In this document: in pieces, positions 50,261-59,143 of the stretch
Position numbering within the stretch: position 1 is the first letter of the stretch
How the letters are laid out: each line of letters begins with the position of its first letter
NCBI RefSeq assembly: GCF_007748095.1
Contig: NZ_CP036287.1
Location: 6,696,001 to 6,760,000, forward strand
From: Engelhardtia mirabilis
GTDB taxonomy: Bacteria > Planctomycetota > UBA1135 > GCA-002686595
Direction: 5' to 3'
DNA: 64,000 nucleotides
The notes under the pieces: generated by a model
Seen by the model: only the letters and a program-made list of their open reading frames with translations
What the model was told of the DNA's origin: nothing
Databases searched by the model: none
Program-made: the position numbers and the translations under genes

Positions 50261-50989
50261 TCAGCCCTCTCCCAGGTCGGTCCGCAGGGACACGTTGAGG
50301 CGGTAGACGGCGCGGCTGTGGAGCTGGCTGACGCGCGACTCGGTCACGCCGAGCACCTCGCCGATCTCCTTCAGCAGGAGGCCCTCCGCGTAGTACAGGG
50401 AGATCACGGTCTGCTCGTTGTCCGGCAGCTCGCCGATCGCCCGGGCCAGGACGCGCTTCATCTCGACCCACTCGGCGCTGTCGACCGGATCCTCCGAACG
50501 CGGATCGGCCAAGAGCGCGCCGAAGTCCTCCGTCGGGCCGTCGTCGAGTGAGACGACCATGCTGGTGCGCGCGGAGGACAGGATCTGGTCGACCTCCTCC
50601 TCGGAGATCTCCAGGGCCCCGGCGAGTTCCTCGGGACTGGGCGGACGGCCCAGGGACTGCTCCAGCCCGCGGCGGGCGGTGTCCAGGTCGCGCACCCGCT
50701 CGCGGCGACCGCGGGGCAGGAAGTCGGCCTTGCGCAGCTCGTCGATGATCGCGCCGCGGATGCGCGGGAAGGCGTAGGTCGAGAACTGCAACCCGCGCCC
50801 CGGGTCGAACCCGTCGGCGGCGGCGATCAGGCCCAGCATCCCGTACCCCAGGAGGTCGTCGCGGTCGATCCGCGCCGGCAGCTCCACCGCGAGCCGCCCC
50901 ACGATGTGGTGCAGAAGCGGCAGGTGCTCGAGGATCAACGCCTCGCGAGCGCCGGGGTCGAGCTGGCTGGCTTGTTGATAGGGGGTCAC
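50261..50989 (-). CDS. fliA: Flagellar RNA polymerase sigma-28 factor
   Basis: 242 residues from a GTG start. Region 2 is clear (LPLLHHIVGRLAVELP, DRDDLLGYGMLGLIAAAD, FSTYAFPRIRGAIIDELR), region 3 follows (SLGRPPSPEELAGAL), and region 4 is ELPDNEQTVISLYYAEGLLLKEIGEVLGVTESRVSQL with the HTH. IIDELRKADFLPR is diagnostic of the FliA/WhiG/SigD group. It should direct late flagellar genes such as flagellin and be opposed by an anti-sigma factor, for which the gene at 47061-47648 is the candidate. It is placed in the export-gene operon after flhG and a small membrane protein. Confidence 0.93.
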   Translation of the reverse strand: MTPYQQASQLDPGAREALILEHLPLLHHIVGRLAVELPARIDRDDLLGYGMLGLIAAADGFDPGRGLQFSTYAFPRIRGAIIDELRKADFLPRGRRERVRDLDTARRGLEQSLGRPPSPEELAGALEISEEEVDQILSSARTSMVVSLDDGPTEDFGALLADPRSEDPVDSAEWVEMKRVLARAIGELPDNEQTVISLYYAEGLLLKEIGEVLGVTESRVSQLHSRAVYRLNVSLRTDLGEG

Positions 50990-51032
50990 GGCTGGGGCGT
51001 GGTGGGTTCAAGGGCCAGGGCGAGACGGGGGG

Positions 51033-51296
51033 TCAATTGCCCTCCGCCGCCGCAGCCTCGTTGGCTGCCCTTTCTTCGGCAGCCTCCTGCCGGAGCCTCC
51101 ATCCCAGTGCCTTCGCCGAGAGGCGAAAGTGTGCCAGGACTGCAACCCAGGCCAGGACGCCGCGCAGGGCGGCTGTCTCCGCCGGCGCGTCCCACAGCAG
51201 TGAGAGCAACCCACAGGCGGCGCCGGCGGCCACCGCCAAGCGGTGTCCCAGGGCCATCCACGCCGGGGGGCAGGCAGTTCTTGCTCGTTTGGCCAT
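51033..51296 (-). CDS. Small two-helix membrane protein between flhG and fliA
   Basis: 87 residues starting at the ATG 51296, 9 bases after the flhG stop. Two hydrophobic segments (HRLAVAAGAACGLLSLLW and LRGVLAWVAVLAHFRLSA) are followed by an Ala/Glu-rich helix (WRLRQEAAEERAANEAA). No family is recognised. It is in the same operon and orientation as flhF, flhG and fliA and has 43 bases before the fliA start. It might serve in placement or assembly of the flagellum, but this is unproven. Confidence 0.55.
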   Translation of the reverse strand: MAKRARTACPPAWMALGHRLAVAAGAACGLLSLLWDAPAETAALRGVLAWVAVLAHFRLSAKALGWRLRQEAAEERAANEAAAAEGN

Positions 51297-51305
51297 CGGA
51301 CTGCG

Positions 51306-52133
51306 TCAGGGGCGGACGACGGCTCGGGCCAGGCGTTCGTAGCGCAGGGTGATCGTCTCCAAGGCGCGGGCCACCGCCGAGCTCGGCGCCGAGCGCACGA
51401 AGGGTTCCTGGCGCGCGGACCCGGCCACGACCTCGCGGCCGCGGGGCAGATGCCCGAGGACGCGCGGCCGACGCGCCAGGAAGCGTTGGCAGACCGCGGT
51501 GAGCCGGTCGCTGACGCGCTGGGCCTCCTGGGGATCCCCGGCCATGTTCACCAGCACCTCCGGCGTCGGCAGCTCGAGGCGGGCCTCGCGCGCCGCGGCG
51601 TCGAAGGCCTTGATCAGCCCGTAGGCGTCGGTCAGGGCGGCGGGATCGGGAGTGGTCACGACCAGCACGTGGTCGGCCTCGATCGCGAAGCCCAGGACGT
51701 CGGGACCGATGCCCGCCGCGCTGTCGGCCAGGATCAGGTCGTAGTCGACGGACAGCTCCGCCAGCCCCTCGAGCAGGCGCCGGCGACGGCTGCTGTCCGG
51801 TCGCGCCATCTCCAGCTCGCCCGAGCTCGCCGGCAGGAGGTCGAGGCCCGGCTCGACCGTGCACAGGCACTCGCGCAGCTGGGCTCGGCCGCAGAACCAG
51901 TCCTCCTGGTTGCGAGCCGGGTCCCGGCGCAGCAGCACTTGCAGGTTGGCCAGGCCGAAGTCCAGGTCGACCGCCAACACGCGCAGCCCGCGCCCCGCCA
52001 GGGCCAGACCGACGTTGGCGACGAGGGTGCTCTTGCCCACGCCGCCCTTGCCGCCGGTGACCAGGGCCAGGGGCGCTTGGCGCCGGGGCCCGCGCAGGGT
52101 CGCGGTGGCGAGGTTCGCGGCCTGCTGATTCAC
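51306..52133 (-). CDS. flhG: MinD-like ATPase FlhG (flagellar number regulator)
   Basis: 275 residues from a GTG overlapping the flhF stop by 4 bases. TGGKGGVGKSTL at 26-37 is the deviant Walker A of the MinD family, VDLDFGLANLQVLL the switch region, and DYDLILADSAAGIGPDVL the Walker B and signalling part. A short N-terminal extension (QQAANLATATLRG) may stimulate FlhF. FlhG binds the membrane when dimeric with ATP and limits flagellar number by acting on FlhF and the C-ring. The flhF-flhG order is the standard one. Confidence 0.93.
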   Translation of the reverse strand: MNQQAANLATATLRGPRRQAPLALVTGGKGGVGKSTLVANVGLALAGRGLRVLAVDLDFGLANLQVLLRRDPARNQEDWFCGRAQLRECLCTVEPGLDLLPASSGELEMARPDSSRRRRLLEGLAELSVDYDLILADSAAGIGPDVLGFAIEADHVLVVTTPDPAALTDAYGLIKAFDAAAREARLELPTPEVLVNMAGDPQEAQRVSDRLTAVCQRFLARRPRVLGHLPRGREVVAGSARQEPFVRSAPSSAVARALETITLRYERLARAVVRP

Positions 52134-53134
52134 GCGAGCCTCCCGCGCAGGACCAGGTCGGCCAGGCGATCGCGGGAAGGACGGTGCAGGTGGCCGCGGA
52201 TCTCCTGGCCGTCGCACAGGAAGGCCACGCCCAGGCGCGCCCGCACGGCCAGCTCGACCGCCGGCGCGGGCTCGTCGGTCTCGTCGAGCTTGGTGATCAC
52301 CAGGCCCTCCGGGTTCAGGCGCGCGAAGGCCCGGTGAGCGCGCTCGAGGCTGCGCATGCCGGTGGTCGCGGACAGCACCAGGTAGGCGGCGGTGGGACCG
52401 AAGTCTGCCAGCTCGGCCAGGCTGGTCTGGATCCGGCCCAGCTCGCGGGCATCGTTGGGGCTGCGGCCGGTGGTGTCGACCAGGATCGCGTCGAGGGGGC
52501 CGCTGGCCTCTACGCGAGCGCTCAACTCGGCGCTGCTGCGCGGCGCCCACAGGGGCACTTCCATGCGATCGGCGAAGGCGCGCAGCTGGTCCACGGCACC
52601 GGCGCGGTAGGCGTCCAGGGCGCAGATGGCGATGCGGCGACCGGCGCGCGAGAGGCTGTCCGCGAGCTTGGCCACGGTGGTGGTCTTGCCGACCCCGGTC
52701 GGACCGACCATCGCGATCAAGCGCGGTTGGCCGGTGGCCTTGGGTGCGGGCGCGATCGAGAGCTGGCGCGAGAGGGCGGCCGCGGCGGCGTCGATGGCGT
52801 GGGTCCCGCGCTGTCCGGTGGCGGTCACCGCGGCGCAGATCTGCTCGGTCCACTCGCCGCTGCAACCGCTGGCGCGCAGGCGCCGGCGCAGGTCGCGCAG
52901 TCCCGGGTCCAGGGAGGGCAGCACGTCGGTCAAGCCGTGGCTCTTGGGCGGCTCGTCGCCGAAGCCCACCGCTGCCAGGCGCTCTCGCGCGCTGCTTTCG
53001 ATGCCGACGGCAATGGTCACGTCCCCCAGGGGGCCCTTCTCCTGTGAAAGGAAGGCGGCCTTCTCCCCGTAGATCTGCGCCGCGCGCGTCAGCGCGTCGC
53101 GAAGGTCCTTGCCCCTGACTCGGTGGATCTGCAT
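52130..53134 (-). CDS. flhF: SRP-type GTPase FlhF (flagellar placement)
   Basis: 334 residues. The N-terminal part (1-75) is a short basic B-type region, followed by the N domain and then the G domain with VGPTGVGKTTTVAKLA (P-loop near 143-151), ALDAYRAGAVDQL, LVDTTGRSPND and ITKLDETDEPAPAV, all conserved in FlhF and related to Ffh/FtsY. FlhF recruits the first flagellar components to the chosen site and is switched off by FlhG. The gene lies 15 bases after the flhA stop and overlaps flhG. Confidence 0.94.
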   Translation of the reverse strand: MQIHRVRGKDLRDALTRAAQIYGEKAAFLSQEKGPLGDVTIAVGIESSARERLAAVGFGDEPPKSHGLTDVLPSLDPGLRDLRRRLRASGCSGEWTEQICAAVTATGQRGTHAIDAAAAALSRQLSIAPAPKATGQPRLIAMVGPTGVGKTTTVAKLADSLSRAGRRIAICALDAYRAGAVDQLRAFADRMEVPLWAPRSSAELSARVEASGPLDAILVDTTGRSPNDARELGRIQTSLAELADFGPTAAYLVLSATTGMRSLERAHRAFARLNPEGLVITKLDETDEPAPAVELAVRARLGVAFLCDGQEIRGHLHRPSRDRLADLVLRGRLA

Positions 53135-53149
53135 GTCACTCGCCTCGGA

Positions 53150-55315
53150 TCAACTGGGGTCGTCGTCCATGCGGACGATCTTCTGGGTCTCGATGCTGCC
53201 CGCCGCGGTGACCTCGCCGTAGCTGAGGACCGCGACCTTGGGCAGGGACGCGCGCACCAACTCGGACACGAAGCGCCGGACGTTGGAACGCACCAGCAGC
53301 ACCACCTCGCGCCCGCCGCGCGAGGCCTCCGACATGGAGCCCTCGACGCGCTCGACCAGCTCGCGCAGCCAGGCCGGGCCGATCGGCGCCGACTGGGCCT
53401 CGTTCTCCGCGGGACCGCCGCTGCCCACGGCGTGGGCGATGCGGGCCTCCACGTCGGGGTCGAGGGTCACCGCGTGCAGGATCCCGTCGGCGTCCGCATG
53501 CTGCTCGCACAGGGAGCGGCCCAGGCGCTGGCGCACGCCCTCGGTCAGGGCGTCCACGTCCTTGGTGCGCTCGGACTGGTCGGCCAGGGCCTCGAGAATC
53601 GCGGGCATGTTGCGAATCGGAGCACCCTCGCGCAGCAGGTTGCGTAGCACCTGTTGCAGCAGCCCGTAGCCCACGCGATCGGGGACGACCTCCTCGACCA
53701 CCGCCGGTGCGACGCGCTTGACGTTCTCGACCAGGTCCTTCACGTCGTCGCGACTCAGGATGTCGCCCAAGTGCGCACGCAGGACCTCGCTGAGGTGCGT
53801 GACGAGCACGCTGGTGGAGTCGATCACGGTGTAGCCGAGGATCTCGGCCTCGTCGCGATCCGACGCACTCACCCACCAGGCCGGCAAGCCGAAGGCGGGG
53901 TCGATGGTCTCCTTGCCCTTGACCTTGCCGGTGGTCTGCCCGCCGTCCATGGCCAGGTAGCTGCCGGCCTCGATCACGCCGCGCGCGACCTCGTCGCCGC
54001 CGATCACGATGCGGTAGGCGCCGGGCTCGAGCCGCACGTTGTCCTTGACCCGCACCGGCGGCAGGACGAGGCCCTGGGTGCCCGCGATGCGTTTGCGCAG
54101 GTTGGCGACGTGGTCGAGGATGCCGGTGCCCTGCTTGTCCTGGACCAGCGGGATCAGGCGATAGCCGATCTCGAGGCTGATGCGGTCCACCGACAGCAGC
54201 TCGAGGATCTCCTGCTCCTCGGCCTGCTTGGCCGCGTCGTCCGGATCGACCTCGTCGGCGGGCTTGGACGCGGGCCCGTCGTCCTCGAGGACGCCGGCGC
54301 GCTCGAGCAGGGCCCGCGGACCGTCGGCCCCGCGGGTGAACTGCCAGCCGATCAGCATCAAGCTGGCCAGCAGCATGAACGGCAGGCGCGGCATCCCCGG
54401 CACCCAGGCCAGGGCGAAGATCATCACCGCCACCGTGGCCGTGGCGCGCGGGCGCCCGCCGATCTGGGCGATCAGGTTCTGGCTCAGGCTCTGGCGGCCG
54501 GAGGCGCGGGTCGAGAGCACCGCCGCGGCGGTCGAGACGAACAGCGCGGGGATCTGGCTCACCAGGCCATCGCCGATCGTCAGGCGGCTGTAGCGCTCGG
54601 CGGCCTCGCCGAAGTCGAGCCCGCCGGCCGCGCCCACGGCGATGCCGACCACCAGGTTGAGCGAGGTGATGATCAAGCCCGCCACGGCGTCGCCGCGCAC
54701 GAACTTGGAGGCGCCGTCCATGGCCCCGTAGAACTCGGCCTCGCCAGCGATCGCCTGGCGCCTGGCGCGGGCCTCGTCGGCGCCGATCAGGCCGGCGTTG
54801 AGGTCGGCGTCGATCGCCATCTGCTTGCCGGGCATGGCGTCCAACACGAAGCGTGCAGACACTTCGCTGATCCGGCCCGCACCCTTGGTGATCACCACGA
54901 ACTGAATGATGACCAGAATCAGGAACACGATCAGGCCCACGACGATGTTGTCGCGCACCACGTAGGCGCCGAAGGCGCTGATCACCGAGCCGGCGTCGCC
55001 GCCGGAGAGGATCAGGCGCGTGCTCGCCACGTTCAGCCCCAGCCGCATCAACGTCCCGAACAGCAAGATGGTCGGGAATGCCGACAGCTCCGCCGCATCG
55101 CGCACGTTGATGGTGACCAGCAGCATCAACAGGGAGAAGGCGATGTTGAAAGTCAGCAGCGAGTCCAGCACCCAGGGCGGGAGCGGCATCACCAGCGTCA
55201 TCATCAACGCCAGCACGCCGCCGCCGACCAGCAGGTCCGCGCGCTTCAGGATCCCGGCACCGAAGCTGGTCGGCGCTTCGCCACTGGCGGCGGCGTTCTC
55301 GGCAAGCTCGCTCAT
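53150..55315 (-). CDS. flhA: Flagellar type III export protein FlhA
   Basis: 721 residues. Eight hydrophobic segments fill the first half, with TILLFGTLMRLGLNVASTRLIL and the FHIPEP-like loop region PGKQMAIDADLNAGLIGADEARARR, the export family signature. The cytoplasmic half is conserved (PPVRVKDNVRLEPGAYRIVIGG, VIDSTSVLVTHLSEVLRAH) and binds chaperone-substrate complexes. FlhA forms the nonameric ring of the flagellar secretion gate. It overlaps flhB by 4 bases. Confidence 0.97.
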   Translation of the reverse strand: MSELAENAAASGEAPTSFGAGILKRADLLVGGGVLALMMTLVMPLPPWVLDSLLTFNIAFSLLMLLVTINVRDAAELSAFPTILLFGTLMRLGLNVASTRLILSGGDAGSVISAFGAYVVRDNIVVGLIVFLILVIIQFVVITKGAGRISEVSARFVLDAMPGKQMAIDADLNAGLIGADEARARRQAIAGEAEFYGAMDGASKFVRGDAVAGLIITSLNLVVGIAVGAAGGLDFGEAAERYSRLTIGDGLVSQIPALFVSTAAAVLSTRASGRQSLSQNLIAQIGGRPRATATVAVMIFALAWVPGMPRLPFMLLASLMLIGWQFTRGADGPRALLERAGVLEDDGPASKPADEVDPDDAAKQAEEQEILELLSVDRISLEIGYRLIPLVQDKQGTGILDHVANLRKRIAGTQGLVLPPVRVKDNVRLEPGAYRIVIGGDEVARGVIEAGSYLAMDGGQTTGKVKGKETIDPAFGLPAWWVSASDRDEAEILGYTVIDSTSVLVTHLSEVLRAHLGDILSRDDVKDLVENVKRVAPAVVEEVVPDRVGYGLLQQVLRNLLREGAPIRNMPAILEALADQSERTKDVDALTEGVRQRLGRSLCEQHADADGILHAVTLDPDVEARIAHAVGSGGPAENEAQSAPIGPAWLRELVERVEGSMSEASRGGREVVLLVRSNVRRFVSELVRASLPKVAVLSYGEVTAAGSIETQKIVRMDDDPS

Positions 55316-56424
55316 GCGCCCTGGGCCTCAGCCTTCGGACCGCGCCCCTCGAGACGCCAGACGTACTGGATCACGGTGGCCACGGCCTGGAACAGGTCGG
55401 CCGGCACCATGTCGCCGACCTCGGCCTTGGCGTAGAGCGCGCGCGCCAGGGGCACGTCCTCGTAGAGCGGGACGTCAGCCTGGGTCGCGATCGCCTTGAT
55501 GTGCTGGGCCAGGTCGTCGACGCCCTTGGCCACCACCCGCGGCGCGGCCGGCAGGTTGCCCTCGGCGTCGGGCTCGTAGGACAGGGCCACGGCGTAGTGC
55601 GTCGGGTTGGTGACCACGACGGTCGCTTCGGGCACCTCTTGCATCATCCGCCCGGTGGCCATCTCGCGCTGGATCTGGCGCACGCGCGCCTTGACGTGGG
55701 GATCGCCCTCGTCCTGCTTGTGCTCGCGCTTGACCTCCGACTTGCTCATGCGGTTGTCCTTGGCGAACTGGCGGCGCTGGTAGATCAGATCGAGGACCGA
55801 GATCAGCAGGATCACGATCAGGGCCGCGGCCGCCGCGACCAGGATGATCGACATGCCTCCGCGCAGGGACGGGCCCAACTCGTTGCCGGCGATGTCGAAG
55901 ACCCGCGGCAACTGCAGGTAGACCGCCGTGACCAGGGCGGCGGTGATCGCCACGAGCTTGAGCATGGCCAGGCCCAGTCGCATCGCCCCGCGTGCCCCGA
56001 GCAGGCGCTTGCTGCCCTTGATCGGGTCGAGCTTCGTGAGGTCGAACTCGAGCGCCTTGCCGGCGATCCGGAAGCCGATCTGCCCGTAGCCGGCGACCAG
56101 GCCGACGGCCAGCATCGGCGCCAGGGTCAAGAGCAGCGGCGCGGTGATGCCCATCACCTGGGCCTTCATGATGATCGCGGCGTCGGGCACCGTGATCTCC
56201 CCGCGCGACAGCTCGCCGAGCTGCTCCACCGTGCGCGCGGTCAGCCCGCCGATGGACTCCAGCAACTGGGGCCCGCCCATGGACATGGAGACGCCGGCGC
56301 CGACCAGCATCATGGCCGCGATGAACTCCTGACTGATCGCCACGCTGCCCTTCTCGCGCGCCTCCTCGAGCTTCTTCGGGGTTGCGTCTTCGGTTTTCTC
56401 TTCCTTGGGGGTTTCGTCGGACAC
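55312..56424 (-). CDS. flhB: Flagellar type III export protein FlhB
   Basis: 370 residues from a GTG start. The N-terminal ATPKKLEEAREKGSVAISQE is the family opening; four hydrophobic segments follow, then the autocleavage motif NPTH at 273-276 within VVVTNPTHYAVALSY. Cleavage between Asn and Pro switches substrate specificity from rod/hook to filament proteins. The C-terminus is longer than needed for the FlhBCC domain by only a few residues. It lies 3 bases after fliR and overlaps flhA. Confidence 0.96.
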   Translation of the reverse strand: MSDETPKEEKTEDATPKKLEEAREKGSVAISQEFIAAMMLVGAGVSMSMGGPQLLESIGGLTARTVEQLGELSRGEITVPDAAIIMKAQVMGITAPLLLTLAPMLAVGLVAGYGQIGFRIAGKALEFDLTKLDPIKGSKRLLGARGAMRLGLAMLKLVAITAALVTAVYLQLPRVFDIAGNELGPSLRGGMSIILVAAAAALIVILLISVLDLIYQRRQFAKDNRMSKSEVKREHKQDEGDPHVKARVRQIQREMATGRMMQEVPEATVVVTNPTHYAVALSYEPDAEGNLPAAPRVVAKGVDDLAQHIKAIATQADVPLYEDVPLARALYAKAEVGDMVPADLFQAVATVIQYVWRLEGRGPKAEAQGA

Positions 56425-56427
56425 GAT

Positions 56428-57204
56428 TCAACCTCCCAGGGCGTCGAGCCCGCTCGCGGTCCAGTAGCGCACGTCCTCGAAGATGCCGCCGAACAGGGGC
56501 GCCATCACCGGACTCAGGATCAGCATCACGATCAGGGCCACGCCCACGCGCAGGGTGAAGCCGAGCTCCAGCACGTTGATCTGCGGCACCGTGCGAGCGA
56601 GCAGGCCGACCATCACCGAGACCATCGCCATCAGGACCATGAAGGGCGCGCCGAAGGCGACCCCGGCGCTGATCGCCTCGCCGAACAGACCCACCACGAA
56701 GTCGGTCACGCCGAGCTGGGCGCTCATGCTCCCCACCGGCGCGCGTTCGAAGGAATCGACCAGGCTCTGCACGACCCAGTGGTGCGCGTTGACCGCCAAG
56801 AGCCCCAGGATCGCGAAGCCCTCGTAGATGAGCGTCACGATCGAGGAAGACACGCCGGTGCCGGGGTCGACCTGGTTCGCCATCTGCAGCCCCATGTCCA
56901 GGCTCAAGAGCTCGCCCATGACCCGCACCACCATCACGCCGAGCTGCATGATGAGGGCCAGGAAGAAGCCGATCAGGGCTTCGCGCAGGGCCATCACCGC
57001 GAAGATCGGTGCCGCGTACACCTCGGGCAGTGGCTCGCCGCTGGCCGAGAAGGAGACCGCCGACAGGGCGATGATCAGCGCGATCTTGGTGCCCGACGAC
57101 GAGAGCGTCTGACCCAACAGAGGCGCGGCCAGTACCATCGTGCTGGTACGCACGAGGTACAGGCCGAAGGCCTCGATGTTGGCGGGATCCAGGAGCGGGT
57201 TCAC
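56428..57204 (-). CDS. fliR: Flagellar export protein FliR
   Basis: 258 residues from a GTG start, with six hydrophobic segments. Conserved features are FGLYLVRTSTMVLAAPLLG at the start, REALIGFFLALIMQLGVMVV and GELLSLDMGLQMANQVDPGTG in the middle, and ARTVPQINVLELGFTLRVGVALIV near the end. FliR assembles with FliP and FliQ into the export gate. It is in the usual fliOPQR-flhBA order. Confidence 0.95.
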   Translation of the reverse strand: MNPLLDPANIEAFGLYLVRTSTMVLAAPLLGQTLSSSGTKIALIIALSAVSFSASGEPLPEVYAAPIFAVMALREALIGFFLALIMQLGVMVVRVMGELLSLDMGLQMANQVDPGTGVSSSIVTLIYEGFAILGLLAVNAHHWVVQSLVDSFERAPVGSMSAQLGVTDFVVGLFGEAISAGVAFGAPFMVLMAMVSVMVGLLARTVPQINVLELGFTLRVGVALIVMLILSPVMAPLFGGIFEDVRYWTASGLDALGG

Positions 57205-57223
57205 GTTGTTCCGTCGGCGCCGT

Positions 57224-57499
57224 TCAGGACAGGCCGAAGACCTTGATCTGTCCGAAGATCTCGCTCGCGTAGTCGCGCAAGAGCGAGAGCGCCGGCGCCA
57301 GGAGCACGAGCGTGACCAGGATCACGGCGAGCATCTTCGGCACCAGGCTGAGGGTCTGCTCTTGGATCGACGTCAGGGCCTGGAACAGACTCACCAAGAG
57401 GCCGACGGCCATGCCGCACAAGAGCACCGGCGCCGACAGCATGATCGTGACGATCATCATGTCCCGCGCCAGATCGACGACTTTGAGGTCGAGTTCCAT
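57224..57499 (-). CDS. fliQ: Flagellar export protein FliQ
   Basis: 91 residues and two hydrophobic hairpin helices. VVDLARDMMIVTIMLSAPVLL and SLFQALTSIQEQTLSLVPKMLAV are the family core, with QEQTLSLVPK especially typical. Part of the FliPQR core complex. It sits 7 bases after fliP and 19 bases before fliR. Confidence 0.96.
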   Translation of the reverse strand: MELDLKVVDLARDMMIVTIMLSAPVLLCGMAVGLLVSLFQALTSIQEQTLSLVPKMLAVILVTLVLLAPALSLLRDYASEIFGQIKVFGLS

Positions 57500-57506
57500 G
57501 GCTGCT

Positions 57507-58340
57507 TCAGGCCGCGGTTGCGAAGGAAGTCACGAGCGAGTGACAGATCAGGTGCCAACCGTCGACGAGCACGAACAAGAGGATCTTGAACGGGGTCGAG
57601 ATCATCACCGGCGGCAGCATGAACATGCCCATCGAGAGCAGCACGCTGGCGATCACCAGGTCGATCACGAGGAAGGGCAGGAACAAGAGGAAGCCCATCT
57701 GGAAGGCGGTCTTGAGCTCCGAGAGCACGAAGGCCGGCACGACCACGTTGAAGGGCAGCCCGGCGGACTGGATCTCCGCCTCGTCGAGGCCGGCGATCTC
57801 GGTGAACAGCGCGAGCTCGCCGGGGCGCGTGTTGGCCAGCAGGAACCCCGAGAGCTCGCCCCAAGCCAAATCCAGGGCCTCGCCAGAGTCCATCTCGCCC
57901 TGCGAGTAGGGCACGTAGGCCTCCTGGTGGACGCGGGTGATCACCGGCCCCATCACGAAGCTCGTCAGGAACAGCGCCAGGCCGATGATGATCGGTGTCG
58001 GCGGCAGCTCGTTGGTCGACAGGGAGCGACGCACGAAGGACAGCACGATCACGATGCGCGTGAACGAGGTGACGGAGATCAGCGCCGCGGGCAGCAGCGA
58101 GAGCGCCGTCAGGACCAGGACGATCTCGATCGCCGAGCTCAGGCGCTGGTCCTCGGGCAACTCGGTTTGATCCGCGCCCGAGTAGCCGTCCTCGCCGTCG
58201 AGGCCGTCGACCAGGGTCGAGGTGCCGGCCTCGGCGATGTACTTGTCCTCGGCGATCTGGGCCGAGACCGTGGGGCTGGCGAACAGCAACACGATCAGCG
58301 CCACCAGGGCGCGCAGGCAGTTGCGGTGGGTGCGGCTCAT
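57507..58340 (-). CDS. fliP: Flagellar export protein FliP
   Basis: 277 residues with a cleavable signal peptide (ALIVLLFASPTVSAQ), as FliP usually has, then an acidic linker. The membrane part shows LVLTALSLLPAALISVTSF, TRIVIVLSFVRRSL, NELPPTPIIIGLALFLT, FVLSELKTAFQMGFLLFLPF and VIASVLLSMGMFMLPPVMIS, all diagnostic. The ATG at 58340 overlaps the fliO stop by 4 bases and begins the signal peptide; the longer open frame upstream is antisense-like Arg/Gly text. Confidence 0.95.
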   Translation of the reverse strand: MSRTHRNCLRALVALIVLLFASPTVSAQIAEDKYIAEAGTSTLVDGLDGEDGYSGADQTELPEDQRLSSAIEIVLVLTALSLLPAALISVTSFTRIVIVLSFVRRSLSTNELPPTPIIIGLALFLTSFVMGPVITRVHQEAYVPYSQGEMDSGEALDLAWGELSGFLLANTRPGELALFTEIAGLDEAEIQSAGLPFNVVVPAFVLSELKTAFQMGFLLFLPFLVIDLVIASVLLSMGMFMLPPVMISTPFKILLFVLVDGWHLICHSLVTSFATAA

Positions 58341-58966
58341 CCGAGCAACCCTCCGTCGCGCAGGGCGTCGGCCACGGTGGCGGTCTGGCGCCTCTGGGGT
58401 AGGGCCGCGGCGGGTTGCGGGGCGGCCTGGCGGCGGCGGCCCGCGCCCTTGGCGGCGGCCACGCGGCGCACCAACTCGCGCTGGGCGTCCACGTCGCCGG
58501 CGCCCGCGCCCGCGCGGGCGCGCACCCGGTCGGCGGCTGCAGAGGTGGCCTCGGGCCCGAGCTCCGCGCCGATGCGCGCGAGCAGCTCGGAGAAGCGACC
58601 GGCCGGCGCCGCCTGGCGCGCGGGTGCGGGAACCGGCGGGACCGCGTCCGGCTCCCCGTCGACCTCGGCCACCAGCGAGACCTCCTTCTCGCCCACGCCC
58701 AACACCAGGGTGCGGTCGTAGCAGGAGACCACGACCAGGCGCTGCTTGCGCCCGATCGTCAGCACGTCGATGACCTTCAGGGAGCGGCGCATGGCGCGGC
58801 CCTGGGCGGTGCCCTGGACCAACTTGCGCAGGCCGATCGCACCCAGGCCCAACAGGCTCAGGATCCCGATGCAGGCCATCAGGTAGCGGGTCCACTCGAT
58901 CCCCACGCCTCCCGCCGTGTCGATTTTCGCGACACTGGCGACGGCCAGTCCGAAGGCGTCCAACAT
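58337..58966 (-). CDS. fliO: Flagellar biosynthesis protein FliO
   Basis: 209 residues. A single transmembrane helix (YLMACIGILSLLGLGAIGL, about 28-46) precedes the soluble FliO core, RSLKVIDVLTIGRKQRLVVVSCYDRTLVLGVGEKEVSLV, followed by a long Ala/Arg-rich tail. FliO helps assemble the FliP ring. The ATG at 58966 has an AAGG about 8 bases upstream; the GTG at 58972 lies too close to it. Opens the fliOPQR-flhBA unit after a strong hairpin. Confidence 0.88.
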   Translation of the reverse strand: MLDAFGLAVASVAKIDTAGGVGIEWTRYLMACIGILSLLGLGAIGLRKLVQGTAQGRAMRRSLKVIDVLTIGRKQRLVVVSCYDRTLVLGVGEKEVSLVAEVDGEPDAVPPVPAPARQAAPAGRFSELLARIGAELGPEATSAAADRVRARAGAGAGDVDAQRELVRRVAAAKGAGRRRQAAPQPAAALPQRRQTATVADALRDGGLLG

Positions 58967-59073
58967 GCCCACACCTTTCGGAGGGCGGGGCCCCGGGGCC
59001 CCAGGGGCGAATCGCGACAGTCCCAGCCTTGGACCCGAAGCCGGGATCCGGCGGCGCTGCCCCGAACGCGACC

Positions 59074-59125
59074 GGACCGCAGGCGCCGGTCGGGAAGAGG
59101 GCTTCCCGGCCGACGCCTGCGGTCC
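59074..59125 (-). terminator. 24-bp hairpin between the fliT-position gene and fliO
   Basis: The arms at 59074-59097 and 59102-59125 are complementary over 24 bases apart from two positions (one wobble and one mismatch), closing on a 4-base loop. Outer arms read GGACCGCAGGCG and CGCCTGCGGTCC. It starts 18 bases after the upstream stop, so the filament genes and the export genes are probably separate transcripts. Confidence 0.75.
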
Positions 59126-59143
59126 GAATGGTGGGAGCTCGGC

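Noticed and set aside
58337..58972. GTG start of fliO at 58972
   Set aside because: The ribosome-binding AAGG would be only 1 base away; the ATG at 58966 has proper spacing.
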